Below, one piece after another: positions 52,490 to 62,000 of a stretch of DNA of 64,000 bases. The number at the start of each line of letters is the position of its first letter. Position 1 is the first letter of the stretch. Under the pieces are notes generated by a model. The model was not told where the DNA came from. It ran no database searches and saw nothing but the letters and a program-made list of their open reading frames with translations. Origin of the DNA: Anaerolineales bacterium (lineage in GTDB: Bacteria; Chloroflexota; Anaerolineae; 4572-78; J111); contig JACKAU010000002.1 of the NCBI GenBank assembly GCA_020634855.1, positions 806,001-870,000 on the forward strand, written 5' to 3'. A program made the position numbers and the translations under genes.

Positions 52490-52843
52490 ATGAAACAAAG
52501 CATTGAAATCACGAATGAATTTATTCAAAAAACGGTCGCTTCCGGTAAGGCGTATTGTATTTTCTTATATAAAGCCGGACCGAATCGAGATCAGTCCCCG
52601 GCCGAGGCGGAAAAGCTGCAAATGGAACATCTTCGCTACCTGTTTCAGCTTCGGGCTGAAGGCAAGCTGGTTATTAATGGCCCGGTAATGGATGAAACCG
52701 ATCTCAAAGGGGTCGGTATTTTTAATACCACGGATGTAACGGAAGTGAAGAATTTGTTAGAAGGAGACCCGGCCGTCAAGGCCGGCCGGTTGACGTATGA
52801 AATCCACCCTTGGTTCAGTATCCCCGGCGATTCGCTCCCCTAA
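52490..52843 (+). CDS. YciI-like family protein
   Basis: The 117-residue protein has the YCII-like alpha/beta fold pattern: YCIFLYKAGPNRD, EAEKLQMEHLRYLFQLRAEGKLVINGPV, GVGIFNTTDVTEVKNLLEGDPAVKAGRLTYEIHPW. The family contains small, possibly enzymatic or ligand-binding dimers with a conserved His near the helix start (here MEHL). The ATG at 52490 is preferred over an upstream TTG; its ribosome site is poor. The function is unknown. Confidence 0.7.
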   Translation: MKQSIEITNEFIQKTVASGKAYCIFLYKAGPNRDQSPAEAEKLQMEHLRYLFQLRAEGKLVINGPVMDETDLKGVGIFNTTDVTEVKNLLEGDPAVKAGRLTYEIHPWFSIPGDSLP

Positions 52844-52918
52844 TCAAATCGAACGCGCCTTATCTCAACCGGCTCTATTTACGGACATTAGGTGCGTCCC
52901 CCAGGAGGTATTATTGAT

Positions 52919-53302
52919 ATGAGTCCAATCCGAATGTCGCGCTTAGAAGCCGCAGCCCGTCTGGTTCTGGAGTTCCATCAAGCCTTCAACCGGCATGATG
53001 TCGCCGGGATGATGCAGTTGATGAGCGACGATTGTGTCTTCGAAAACACGCACCCCGCCCCCGATGGGACGGTCTATTCGGGCCAGGCCGCGGTCACGCA
53101 GTTTTGGCAAGAGTTCTTCCGGGCGTCGCCCCAGGCCCACATAGACGTTGAGGAGATTTTTGGCTTTGGTCATCGCTGCGTTGTGCGCTGGCGATACAAC
53201 TGGGTCGATGAGGCCGGGGAAAAGGGGCATGTTCGAGGCGTCGATCTATTCAAAGTGAAGAATGGGACCATCTGCGAAAAGTTGTCGTACGTCAAGGGAT
53301 AG
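52919..53302 (+). CDS. NTF2-like (SnoaL-type) protein
   Basis: The 127-residue protein shows the NTF2-like cone fold signature: LVLEFHQAFNRHDVAGMMQLMSDDCVFENT, YSGQAAVTQFWQEFF, RCVVRWRYNWVD and VRGVDLFKVKNGTICEKLSY. Members include ketosteroid-isomerase-like enzymes and many ligand-binding proteins. The ATG at 52919 has AGGAGG nine bases upstream, unlike the TTG/ATG further up. It could be co-transcribed with the YciI-like gene 75 bp before. Confidence 0.8.
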   Translation: MSPIRMSRLEAAARLVLEFHQAFNRHDVAGMMQLMSDDCVFENTHPAPDGTVYSGQAAVTQFWQEFFRASPQAHIDVEEIFGFGHRCVVRWRYNWVDEAGEKGHVRGVDLFKVKNGTICEKLSYVKG

Positions 53303-53413
53303 AGGGTGGCTACGAATAAAATAAAATAGCTGACCTTAAGTGGCCAATTTCGCTCGATAGAATGATGCGTGACCGGCTCAAATCTGCTATGGTAATAAGA
53401 AGGCTTACCAGCT

Positions 53414-54319
53414 ATGGACCACGATCATTCTCACGCTCACAGCAGCAGTAATATTAAAGTCGCGTTTTTCCTCAACCTGGGTTTCACCCTGCTTGAAATT
53501 GTCGGCGGCGTTTTGACTAACAGTGTCGCAATTTTATCGGATGCCGTGCATGACCTGGGCGATAGCCTGTCGCTGGGGCTGGCCTGGTATTTGGCCGGTT
53601 ATTCGGAAAAGGGGCAAACGAACCGGTATTCATATGGGTATCGGCGGTTTTCGCTGTTGGGCGCGTTTATCAATGCAGTGGTACTGGTCGTTGGTTCGCT
53701 GTACATCTTATCGGAAGCTATTCCCCGTCTGATCAACCCCGAGCAGTCCAGCGCGCCGGGGATGATCATCTTTGCCCTCATTGGTATCGCAGTCAATGGG
53801 GCGGCCGTCCTGCGTTTGCGAAACGACCAGACCATGAACGCTCAGGTGGTCACTTGGCATCTGTTGGAAGATGTCTTAGGTTGGGTGGCCGTTCTGGCCG
53901 TGGGAGTGACCCTGCTGTTCGTCGATATGCCCATTCTCGATCCCATTCTATCGATCTTGATAACCCTCTACGTGTTATACAACGTCATCAGGAATTTGTG
54001 GAAAACGGTTGAACTATTTCTACAAGCCACCCCGGACAATATCGACCTCACGGACATCATCCAAAAATTAGAAGCCGTACCGGGCGTACAATCGAGCCAT
54101 CACACCCACCTCTGGTCCCTTGATGGCGAACACCACGTTTTAACCACTCATTTAGTGGTCGATCAGCACACGTCGAGGGATGAGGTCATGCGCATCAAAG
54201 CCGCGACCAAAGACGTAGTCAACGACCTCAACCTGGAACATTTGACCATAGAAATCGAATATGAAGACGAAGATTGTTCGGTAAGGGCGGCGAGTCAAGA
54301 ACATCAGTATGAGCATTAA
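53414..54319 (+). CDS. Cation diffusion facilitator (Zn2+/metal efflux)
   Basis: The 301-residue protein starts with a His-rich segment (MDHDHSHAHSSS), then six spans with the family motif SDAVHDLGDSLSLGLAW (metal-site Asp/His pairs) and a second metal pair (His and Asp) in TWHLLEDVLGW. The C-terminal cytoplasmic domain (about 200-301) has HHTHLWSLDGEHHVLTTHL. The protein exports divalent metals such as Zn2+ in exchange for protons and dimerises through the tail. It stands alone with a weak start signal. Confidence 0.88.
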   Translation: MDHDHSHAHSSSNIKVAFFLNLGFTLLEIVGGVLTNSVAILSDAVHDLGDSLSLGLAWYLAGYSEKGQTNRYSYGYRRFSLLGAFINAVVLVVGSLYILSEAIPRLINPEQSSAPGMIIFALIGIAVNGAAVLRLRNDQTMNAQVVTWHLLEDVLGWVAVLAVGVTLLFVDMPILDPILSILITLYVLYNVIRNLWKTVELFLQATPDNIDLTDIIQKLEAVPGVQSSHHTHLWSLDGEHHVLTTHLVVDQHTSRDEVMRIKAATKDVVNDLNLEHLTIEIEYEDEDCSVRAASQEHQYEH

Positions 54320-54396
54320 AAAATAGGGATAACCCAATTAGGCTACCCTAGTGCCAATATCAGTAGATCACAATTTTACACAAAAGCATGTAAATT

Positions 54397-54494
54397 GAAC
54401 GCAGATCATACAGATCGCACGGATAAACACGGATTTTTTAAACTAGATCAAGCTTTATCCGTGAAAATCTGTACGATCCGTGTCATCTGTGTTC
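54397..54494. repeat. Large imperfect palindrome (cacggat family)
   Basis: The left half (cagatcgcacggataaacacggat) is inverted in the right half (atccgtgaaaatctgtacgatccgtg), with a loop around 54440-54455. It lies between the convergent efflux and DUF4242 genes. It is the longest relative of the 49328-49400 element. Confidence 0.65.
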
Positions 54495-54578
54495 TATCAT
54501 ATTTCATCAGGTACTGAAATCGTGATCGACTGAATATAGTTTATGTAGAGCAAATTAGTAATATGGCATTTACGGGTC

Positions 54579-54854
54579 TTATCCTGCGGCCGTCGATGGA
54601 TCAAGCGTTGTGGTGACCTCTGCCACCCGATTGGCCGCTAGCCCAACCTGACGCGCGTATTCAAAAATCGTCTTCTCATCGGGCGCGGTATAGACGGCGT
54701 ATATTTTATCGGCAGTTACAAAACTCTGTAACCATTGGATGTTTGGCCCCATCTCATTCAGCACGCTAAGGCTGTGCTCGGCCGCAGCGCGCAATTCCGT
54801 TGCCGATAAAGTTCCAACTCCCGGCATTTCGCTTTCAATAACATATCTAGGCAT
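54579..54854 (-). CDS. DUF4242-type small protein, copy 1
   Basis: A 91-residue protein: MPRYVIESEMPGVGTLSATELRA, LSVLNEMGPNIQWLQSFVTADKIYAVYTAPDEKTIFEYARQ, ending AEVTTTLDP. This matches the DUF4242 ferredoxin-like fold of small one-domain proteins. Metal-binding histidines seen in related nickel-binding SCO4226 are not obvious here. The function is unknown. It follows a second family member on the same strand. Confidence 0.75.
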   Translation of the reverse strand: MPRYVIESEMPGVGTLSATELRAAAEHSLSVLNEMGPNIQWLQSFVTADKIYAVYTAPDEKTIFEYARQVGLAANRVAEVTTTLDPSTAAG

Positions 54855-54891
54855 AATGGTGTTCGTTTCTCTGATCGAGGGTTACCGGATG

Positions 54892-54930
54892 TAAGCTAAA
54901 GCCCCCTGTTATCCGGCGCTAACAGGGGGC
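54892..54930 (-). terminator. Intrinsic terminator of the second DUF4242 gene
   Basis: On the minus strand the arms gccccctgtta and taacagggggc (11 bp perfect, 8-base loop) are followed by TTTAGCTT. It sits between the two DUF4242 genes. Confidence 0.6.
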
Positions 54931-54941
54931 CGGTCGAAGAG

Positions 54942-55193
54942 CTATTCGCCCTCTTGGACCTCGATGATTTCATCGGCGACGCCGCCGTGGGCTTCACGGT
55001 GGACGGCATCGGCCGCTTCTTTGCTGGGGGCTTCGCACAAACAGAAGACCGTGCCTTCCGCTTCGTTGAACCAATAATGCAGATACTTCACCCCATACTT
55101 AGCCTGAGTCTCTAGGTCTTTTTTATGGGCTTCTATGACCCCTTCAACAGTCAGTCCTTCTACATTTTTATGAATGTCCATATAAAGAGGCAT
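54942..55193 (-). CDS. DUF4242/SCO4226-like nickel-binding protein
   Basis: An 83-residue protein: MPLYMDIHKNVEGLTVEGVIEAHKKDLETQ, YLHYWFNEAEGTVFCLCEAP, DAVHREAHGGVADEIIEV. The His-rich positions (DIHK, EAHKKD, HREAHG) are those reported for SCO4226-type nickel binders. An AAAGGAGC site precedes the ATG. Differs from the neighbouring copy in keeping these histidines. Confidence 0.8.
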   Translation of the reverse strand: MPLYMDIHKNVEGLTVEGVIEAHKKDLETQAKYGVKYLHYWFNEAEGTVFCLCEAPSKEAADAVHREAHGGVADEIIEVQEGE

Positions 55194-55319
55194 CTTTTGC
55201 TCCTTTCAGTTATGGCTATTTTGTATATCACGTCTTGACACCAATGGTTAATTCGATCCGCCCTCGCCGGTGGGCCGTATCTCACTATGTCAAAGGGGTT
55301 ATTCTTCTCTCAAAGGGAC

Positions 55320-55511
55320 CTATAACCCCACTATCTGGATAATTATTAATCCCGTCACAGCAATACTTCCCAACCCCATCATCACTTGATATGTTTTGGG
55401 TGAACTTTGCGGAGCATCACCGTCGGTTCGCAAGCCCCAATACCGAGCAAATTCAGCTTCTCGCTCTTTGTGGAGCGCTTTTCCCAATTCGTGGTTGATA
55501 ATCGGATTCAT
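55320..55511 (-). CDS. Small single-span membrane protein
   Basis: A 63-residue protein with a charged N-terminal half (INHELGKALHKEREAEFARYWG) and one C-terminal span (VMMGLGSIAVTGLIIIQIVGL). A good GGAGG site lies nine bases before the ATG. This type, a short amphipathic head plus tail anchor, is common in Chloroflexota but has no assigned role. Confidence 0.6.
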   Translation of the reverse strand: MNPIINHELGKALHKEREAEFARYWGLRTDGDAPQSSPKTYQVMMGLGSIAVTGLIIIQIVGL

Positions 55512-55733
55512 TTTTCACTTGCCTCCATAAGGTTTAATACATTAGTTTATTTATCGTTTGTTTTGATCACAGTATAACAACCCATCGTTATGGCAGTGTC
55601 TATCGTATCGTTAATGCACCGTATGGTCTTCCTTTTTTTGCTATTGCATTAGCGTCATCCCTATGCTATAATCGTACAATCGCTGTCGTCTAACGTTGAA
55701 TTGAATAAGGTTGTTTATCCGGGGAGGGATACC

Positions 55734-57998
55734 ATGCTTGAAGTTCAGCTGCTGGGAAAGTTCGCGGCCAAACTGAATGGCGAGTTGCTTGATATCCCCT
55801 CCCGACCTGCTCAAGCCCTGCTGGCCTACCTTATCCTTAACGCTCACAAAACGTATCGCCGGGAAAACCTGGCCGGGCTGCTATGGCCCGACTCCGACGA
55901 AACCAACGCCCGTAACAACTTACGCCAAACTCTGTGGCGGCTCCGCAAGTCGGTGGGGGAAGAATTCTTCTTGGCCGATAAAGTCTCGGTCGGCTTTAAT
56001 CCTCAAGCCGATTACCGGCTCGATGCTGACCAACTACAAGCCGACATCGATGACACGACCTCGGTTGAGACGTTGATGCAAATGGTGGCGGTCTATGAAG
56101 ACAAGCTGCTGCCGGGATTTTACGATAGTTGGGTTACGCTGGAGCAGGAGCGGCTGCAAGCTATCTATGAGGATCGGGTACAGTTGCTTTTGGTGCGGCT
56201 GGTTGAGGCAGCCCGCTGGCGAGAAGCTCGCGAGTGGGCTGAGCGGTGGATCGCTCAAGGGCTGACACCGGAACCGGCCTACCGCGCTCTAATGACCGCT
56301 CAAGCCGGACTGGGCGACCGGTCCGGGGTGGCGACTGTCTACCAACGCTGTACCGAGGCGCTTGCTGAAGAATTGGGCGTCGAACCTTCGGCTGAAACGC
56401 AACTCCTCTTTCAAAAACTCTCCTCTGGTGCATTTCAACCCCCTTCCCAAAAGCAATTAGCCAAGCCAATTTCTCCGGTAAAGCTGCCGATCCAAACAAC
56501 TCCGTTTGTAGGCCGAGAAGATGAACTCTCTCGGCTGGCCACCCTGTTAGCCGATCCAACCGTCAAACTGGTCACCATTCTTGGCCCCGGCGGTATGGGC
56601 AAAACTCGGCTATCTATTGAAGCGGCCAGCGCCCAGGCAGAGGCGTTTGCTGACGGAGTCTATTTTGTGTCGCTGGCCCCGATTGAGGAGCCGGGGTTTC
56701 TTTCCTCCCAAATCGCAGAGGCCCTCGATTTTCAATTTAATATCAGGGATCAGCGGGAGCATTGGGAGTACGATACGCAAATCCAACAATTGGTGGCCTA
56801 CCTGAAGGACAAGCAACTGCTGCTGATACTCGATAACGCCGAACATTTGCTATCGACTGTCTTCCCCGACCTCGATAAATGGGATAGAAGCGTGGATCAG
56901 TTGGCTGCTGAAATTATCCAAGCTGCGCCCGGCATAAAAATTTTGGCAACGTCACGCCAGCGGCTCAATCTGCACGGAGAGATCCTCTTGCCCCTAGACG
57001 GTTTGGGGGTTCCTGACTGGAAGTCAAATCCAACCAGTGGCCCAACTGTCCCGGAAACGATGCCGGATTTAGCCGCCTATGACGCGGTCGAGCTATTTCG
57101 GCAAGGCGCTCATCGTGTCCGTCCCGACTTTGAAATAAAGACGGACAATTTAGGTGATATTATCAATATCTGCCGGCTGGTTGGCGGCATGCCGCTGGGT
57201 ATTGAACTGGCGGCGGCCTGGGCCGAGCTTCTCTCCCCAGCCGAGATTGTCGCCGAAATTCGCCACAGTCTCGACTTTTTGGAAACCGATTTAAGCAACA
57301 TCCCTGACCGTCAACGCAGCATTCGGCTGATCTTCGAATCGACTTGGAGCCGGATGACCCTGGCCGAACAAGAGGTTTTTCAACAGCTTTCCGTTTTTCG
57401 GGGAGGTTTCAGCCGGCAAGCAGCCCAAAACGTGGCCGGCGCCTCGCTTAGAACGTTGATGAGTCTGGTCAATAAATCACTCCTGCGGCCTGATCTCACC
57501 GGCCGCTATCAAATTCACGAACTGCTGCGACAGTTTGCGGCCGAACACTTGGCCCAGAACCCGACTGCCGAAGCCGCAGTGAGAGATCGTCACTGCACCT
57601 ATTATGCTGCTTTTCTCCATCAAAAAGAAGCCGATTTGCACGGCCAGAAACAGGCTCAAGCCCTGACGGAGATCGAGATCGAGGAAGACAATGTGCGGGT
57701 GGCCTGGCAGTGGGCAGTCCCCCATGACAAATTACAGGAAATGGATTTGGCCATGGAAAGTCTGTGCGAATATTTCCGCATTCGGGGCAGGATTGACGAG
57801 GGCTTTAGATTTTTCGATCCGGCAGCGCGGAAATTGGGGTGGGATGGTGTAGGAGTAGAGGAGGATACGCCTGACAGCGAGACCAGTTTCAACACCATGC
57901 TGCAACTGTTAGACTTGTCTTTGGCCAAAGATGTAAACGATAACCATCAACAAAGGCTGTTGGGTAAAGTACTGGCTCGATACAACCGATTTTACTGA
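55734..57998 (+). CDS. BTAD/NB-ARC (STAND) regulator, copy 1, up to in-frame TGA
   Basis: The protein has a winged-helix DNA-binding domain plus BTAD (residues about 1-245, MLEVQLLGKFAAKL, RLRKSVGEEFFLADKVSVG), an NB-ARC ATPase (Walker A GPGGMGKT, Walker B LLLILDNAEHLL) and a helical C-terminal part. The frame stops at TGA 57996-57998, after 754 residues, and continues in the same frame to 59051, where the TPR repeats lie. In copy 2 the aligned codon is TGC (Cys). ATG 55734 is the start: GGGAGGG precedes it and copy 2 starts alike; the open frame from 55701 is not used. These regulators are SARP/AfsR-like. Confidence 0.75.
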   Translation: MLEVQLLGKFAAKLNGELLDIPSRPAQALLAYLILNAHKTYRRENLAGLLWPDSDETNARNNLRQTLWRLRKSVGEEFFLADKVSVGFNPQADYRLDADQLQADIDDTTSVETLMQMVAVYEDKLLPGFYDSWVTLEQERLQAIYEDRVQLLLVRLVEAARWREAREWAERWIAQGLTPEPAYRALMTAQAGLGDRSGVATVYQRCTEALAEELGVEPSAETQLLFQKLSSGAFQPPSQKQLAKPISPVKLPIQTTPFVGREDELSRLATLLADPTVKLVTILGPGGMGKTRLSIEAASAQAEAFADGVYFVSLAPIEEPGFLSSQIAEALDFQFNIRDQREHWEYDTQIQQLVAYLKDKQLLLILDNAEHLLSTVFPDLDKWDRSVDQLAAEIIQAAPGIKILATSRQRLNLHGEILLPLDGLGVPDWKSNPTSGPTVPETMPDLAAYDAVELFRQGAHRVRPDFEIKTDNLGDIINICRLVGGMPLGIELAAAWAELLSPAEIVAEIRHSLDFLETDLSNIPDRQRSIRLIFESTWSRMTLAEQEVFQQLSVFRGGFSRQAAQNVAGASLRTLMSLVNKSLLRPDLTGRYQIHELLRQFAAEHLAQNPTAEAAVRDRHCTYYAAFLHQKEADLHGQKQAQALTEIEIEEDNVRVAWQWAVPHDKLQEMDLAMESLCEYFRIRGRIDEGFRFFDPAARKLGWDGVGVEEDTPDSETSFNTMLQLLDLSLAKDVNDNHQQRLLGKVLARYNRFY

Positions 57999-58070
57999 GA
58001 GTCTCCTGGCCGGGCCTGGAAGGTCTGTCAGCATCGGCAAGCCACCCTTGAAAACTTAAGTCGCGCTGGG

Positions 58071-59051
58071 GTGCCACAAGAAATGGCTTGGGTATTGCGG
58101 TTTGTCGGCCAAGTTTTACAGACGCCGTGGCAAGCAAAAGCGATTTATCAAAAAGCGCTGACCATTTTTGAGGAAGATGGCGATGAACGTGGCATGGCTG
58201 AAACGCTCTACCGCTTAGGAGTAATTACAGCCCAAATAGGCGACTACAGAGAAGCGCAACAATTTTATCAGAAAAGCCTGGTCAGGTCTCAAAAGTTAGG
58301 CCGCCAAGAAATTATCATGTTTTGTCTGGCCGAGTTAAGTTACACGGAGTGGGCGTTTGGAAATTATCAGGCAGCAGCAGAATGGTGCAGAGAAAGCTTA
58401 AACCTGGCTAGAGAAATTGGTTACCCCAATTTTGAGGCGACAACCTTACGATATTTGGCCCGTATTATGGCCGGTCAGGGAGATATTCAGACTGCCAAGA
58501 AACATTTGAAGCAGTGTATAGCGATCCATGAAGAATTTGGTCTGCAAGGAATGAAGGCCGAGGGCCTTGCCGAAATGGCTACGGTCGCCGCTATGGAACA
58601 GCAATTTGCGAAGGCAAAACAACTGGCTCAAGACAGCCTGGCCCTGTGCCAGGAGTTAGAACACCGGACTGGCGAGATAACGCCTTACACCGTCCTCGGT
58701 GAAGCGGCCTTAGGCTTGGCTGATTTCAAAACCGCCGAGCGCCATTTCCACCAGGCTTTGCGAATTGCCTGCGAGGTCTGGCAGCCGGCTCTGGCCCTGC
58801 ATGCATTGGTCGGGCTGGCTAGACTTTTCGCCAGTGTGGACGAGAAGGCACAAGCTTATGAGACCGCGACATTTATCCTGCATCACCCGGTAAGCTGGCA
58901 GTGGTCTAAGGATAGCATTGCTCCGCTTGCTGCCGAGTTGGAAGTAGAACTTCCACCCGATGTAAGAAATCTGGCGCAAACACAAGCCAAAGCGAAAAAT
59001 CTCGAACAGGTTGTTGATGAACTCATCACAAGGGAGGGATACCATGCTTGA
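58071..59051 (+). CDS. BTAD/NB-ARC regulator, copy 1, C-terminal TPR part (after in-frame stop)
   Basis: In the same frame as the preceding segment, this encodes TPR repeats (AIYQKALTIFEEDGDERGMAETLYRLG, QFYQKSLVRSQKLG, AAEWCRESLNLAREIG). Its end, AYETATFILHHPVSWQWSKD, is close to the corresponding end of copy 2. The real frame begins directly after the TGA at 57998, since ESPGRAWKVCQHRQ aligns with copy 2. The given start (GTG 58071) is just the first possible start codon. The stop overlaps the ATG of copy 2 by eight bases. TPRs would sense the signal that activates the ATPase. Confidence 0.65.
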   Translation: MPQEMAWVLRFVGQVLQTPWQAKAIYQKALTIFEEDGDERGMAETLYRLGVITAQIGDYREAQQFYQKSLVRSQKLGRQEIIMFCLAELSYTEWAFGNYQAAAEWCRESLNLAREIGYPNFEATTLRYLARIMAGQGDIQTAKKHLKQCIAIHEEFGLQGMKAEGLAEMATVAAMEQQFAKAKQLAQDSLALCQELEHRTGEITPYTVLGEAALGLADFKTAERHFHQALRIACEVWQPALALHALVGLARLFASVDEKAQAYETATFILHHPVSWQWSKDSIAPLAAELEVELPPDVRNLAQTQAKAKNLEQVVDELITREGYHA

Positions 59052-62000
59052 AGTTCAGTTGCTGGGAAAGTTCGCAGCTAAACTGAAAGGCGAGCCGCTT
59101 GACATTCCCTCTCGACCGGCTCAAGTCCTGCTGGCTTACCTTATTCTCAATACGCATAAATCGTATCGCCGGGAAAACCTGGCCGGGCTGTTGTGGCCCG
59201 ACTCCGACGAAACCAACGCTCGTAACAACTTACGTCAAGCCCTGTGGCGGCTCCGCAAGTCGGTGGGGGACGATTTCTTCTTGGCCGATAAAGTCTCGGT
59301 CGGCTTTAATCCTCAGGCCGATTACCGGCTCGATGCTGACCAACTACAAGCCGACATCGATGACACCACCTCGGTTGAGACGTTGATGCAAATGGTGGCG
59401 GTCTATGAAGACAAGCTGCTGCCGGGATTTTACGATAACTGGGTCACTTTGGAGCAGGAACGACTGCAAGCCGTCTATGAGGATCGGATGCAGTTGCTTT
59501 TGGTGCGGCTGGTTGAAGCAGCCCGCTGGCGAGACGCTCGCGAGTGGGCTGAGCGGTGGATCGCTCAAGGGCTGACACCGGAGCCGGCTTACCGCGCTTT
59601 GATGACGGCCTTGGCCGGATTGGGCGACCTGAGCGGGGTCGCAGTGGCCTACCAACGCTGCACCGAGGCGCTCGATGAAGAATTAGGCGTCGAACCCTCA
59701 ACTGACACCCAAACCCTCTTTCAACGCCTGACGACCGGTGAAGTTGTCCCGCCGCCGCAAACCCCTCATCCGCGCTCACGCCCGACCGTGAAACTCCCCC
59801 TCCAGCCAACCCCCTTCATTGGCCGGCAAAATGATCTTAGAGAAATAGCCAACCTGATTAACAACCCGTCGACCAGGCTGGTGACCATCCTCGGTCCCGG
59901 CGGCATCGGCAAGACTCGGCTGGCGATCGAGGCCGCCCAAGCTCACAGTGACTCCTTTGCCGATGGCGTCTATTTCGTGTCGCTGGCGTCTGTCAATGCT
60001 GCGGACCAGATCGCCGCCCCAATCGCCACTGCGGTCGATTTTTCTTTCCATATTCGAGATCAACGTGAACGATGGGAGAATGATGCTGAAAACGATCAAC
60101 TGCTGGCTTATTTATGTGACAAACGCATCCTGCTGATCCTCGATAATCTTGAACATCTACTGGCAGAGATACCGTTCATCGCCGACCTCCTTCAATCTGC
60201 GGGTGAGATTAAAATCTTGGCCACCTCACGGGAGCGTCTCGGGTTGCGCGGGGAGACTGTCTATCCGATTGGCAGCCTGCGCGTGCCTGTAAAAATTAGC
60301 GAAGATGTCCCGACCATCATTGACCGTCATGATGCGATTCAGTTATTTGTTAACTGTGCCCAGCGGGCGCAACCCACGTTTGAGCTAACCGTTGATCATC
60401 TCGATGACGTTATCAACATTTGCCAACTGGTAGACGGCATGCCGCTGGGCATCGAACTCGCCGCAGCCTGGGTGGGAGTGCTCACGCCTCAAGAAATTGC
60501 CGCTGAAATCAAATCGAATTTGGACTTTCTAACGGCTAACTGGCGCGATATACCGGCCCGCCACCAAAGTATCCGCTCCGTTTTTGAATCCTCGTGGCAG
60601 CGATTAACGGCTACGGAACAAGACGTATTTCAACAATTGTCCGTTTTTCGAGGCGGCTTTACCCGTCAGGCAGCCGAACACATTACCGGCGCAACGCTGC
60701 CAAGCCTGATGACGCTGGCCAACAAATCGCTCATCCAACCTGATTATACCGGCCGATACCACATTCACGAGCTTCTGCGACAATTTGGGGATGAACACTT
60801 GGCGGCATCGACCGAGCGGGAGACAGCCGTTCGTGACCGTCACTGTGCGTACTATACCGCCTTTCTCAAACAGCGAGAACCCCATCTGGACGGGCAAGAT
60901 TTGCATAAGACCCTGACAGAAATCAGTATTGAGATCGATAACATCAGAAGGGCCTGGCAGTGGGCCATAACTCAGCAGAAGTTAAGCGCCATCAATGACG
61001 CGATGGAAGGTCTGTGTGAGTACTATCGTATTCGCGGCTTTCTGCGAGAGGCGTATGACTTTTATCCGCCCGACTTGGAAGCGATGGGCTGGGAGGGTTT
61101 CGACTCGCCGGAAGCGCTGCCGGATATGGACACGTTGTACAACGAAGTTGTGACACTACTGAAGAATGCCAAAATAACCCCGAGCGATCCCCTCGATCAT
61201 TACCAACTTCGGGGCAAACTGCTGGCTCGCTATGCCCGCCTTCATTGCGAATCCCCCCGCAATGATTGGTATGCCTGCCAATCACGCCGCGATGCCATGC
61301 ACATTTTGAGTCAGACCGGCGCTCGTAGAGAGATAGCTTATCTGCTGCGCTACCTGGCTCACATCGGCTTTACACCGCCGCAAACGCGCCATCTGTATCA
61401 ACAAATACTGCCCATTTTTCAAGAATTTGACGATACCCGAGGTACGGGTGAAACTCTGTACCGGCTGGGGATGATAGCGGCCCAATTAGGTAACTACAAC
61501 GAGGCTGAACAGTTGTATCAAGAGAGCATGGCCAATTTGCAAAAGCTGGGCCGCTCAGATGCTATAGGTGTCTGTCTGGGTGAATTGGGATACGTCTACT
61601 GGGCTTTGGGTGATTATCAGCAGGCGGAAGTAATGTACAAAGAGGGGCTAGCCATTTCCACCACCGTCGGCTACCACAGTTTAACGGCCGCCATCCAAAT
61701 CAACTTAGCCCGTATCGAAGTTGCCTTAAACAATTATCAACCAGCCAAACAACTGCTACAAAACAGTCTAATAAAATACCGAGAGGTCGGTCTGCGCGGC
61801 ATGCAAGCCGATACGCTGGCCCTCTTAGCTCATCTGGCGGTTATGACCAACGATTTTGCTGAGGCCCAACAGTTAGCCGAGGAAAGCCTGGCGATATGTA
61901 AGAAATTAGATCATTGTCAGGGAGTGGCCGAACCTCTCACAGTGCTGGGGGAAGTCTGTCTGGGGTTGGGTGACTTTGAGCAAGCGGAACAGTATTTTCA

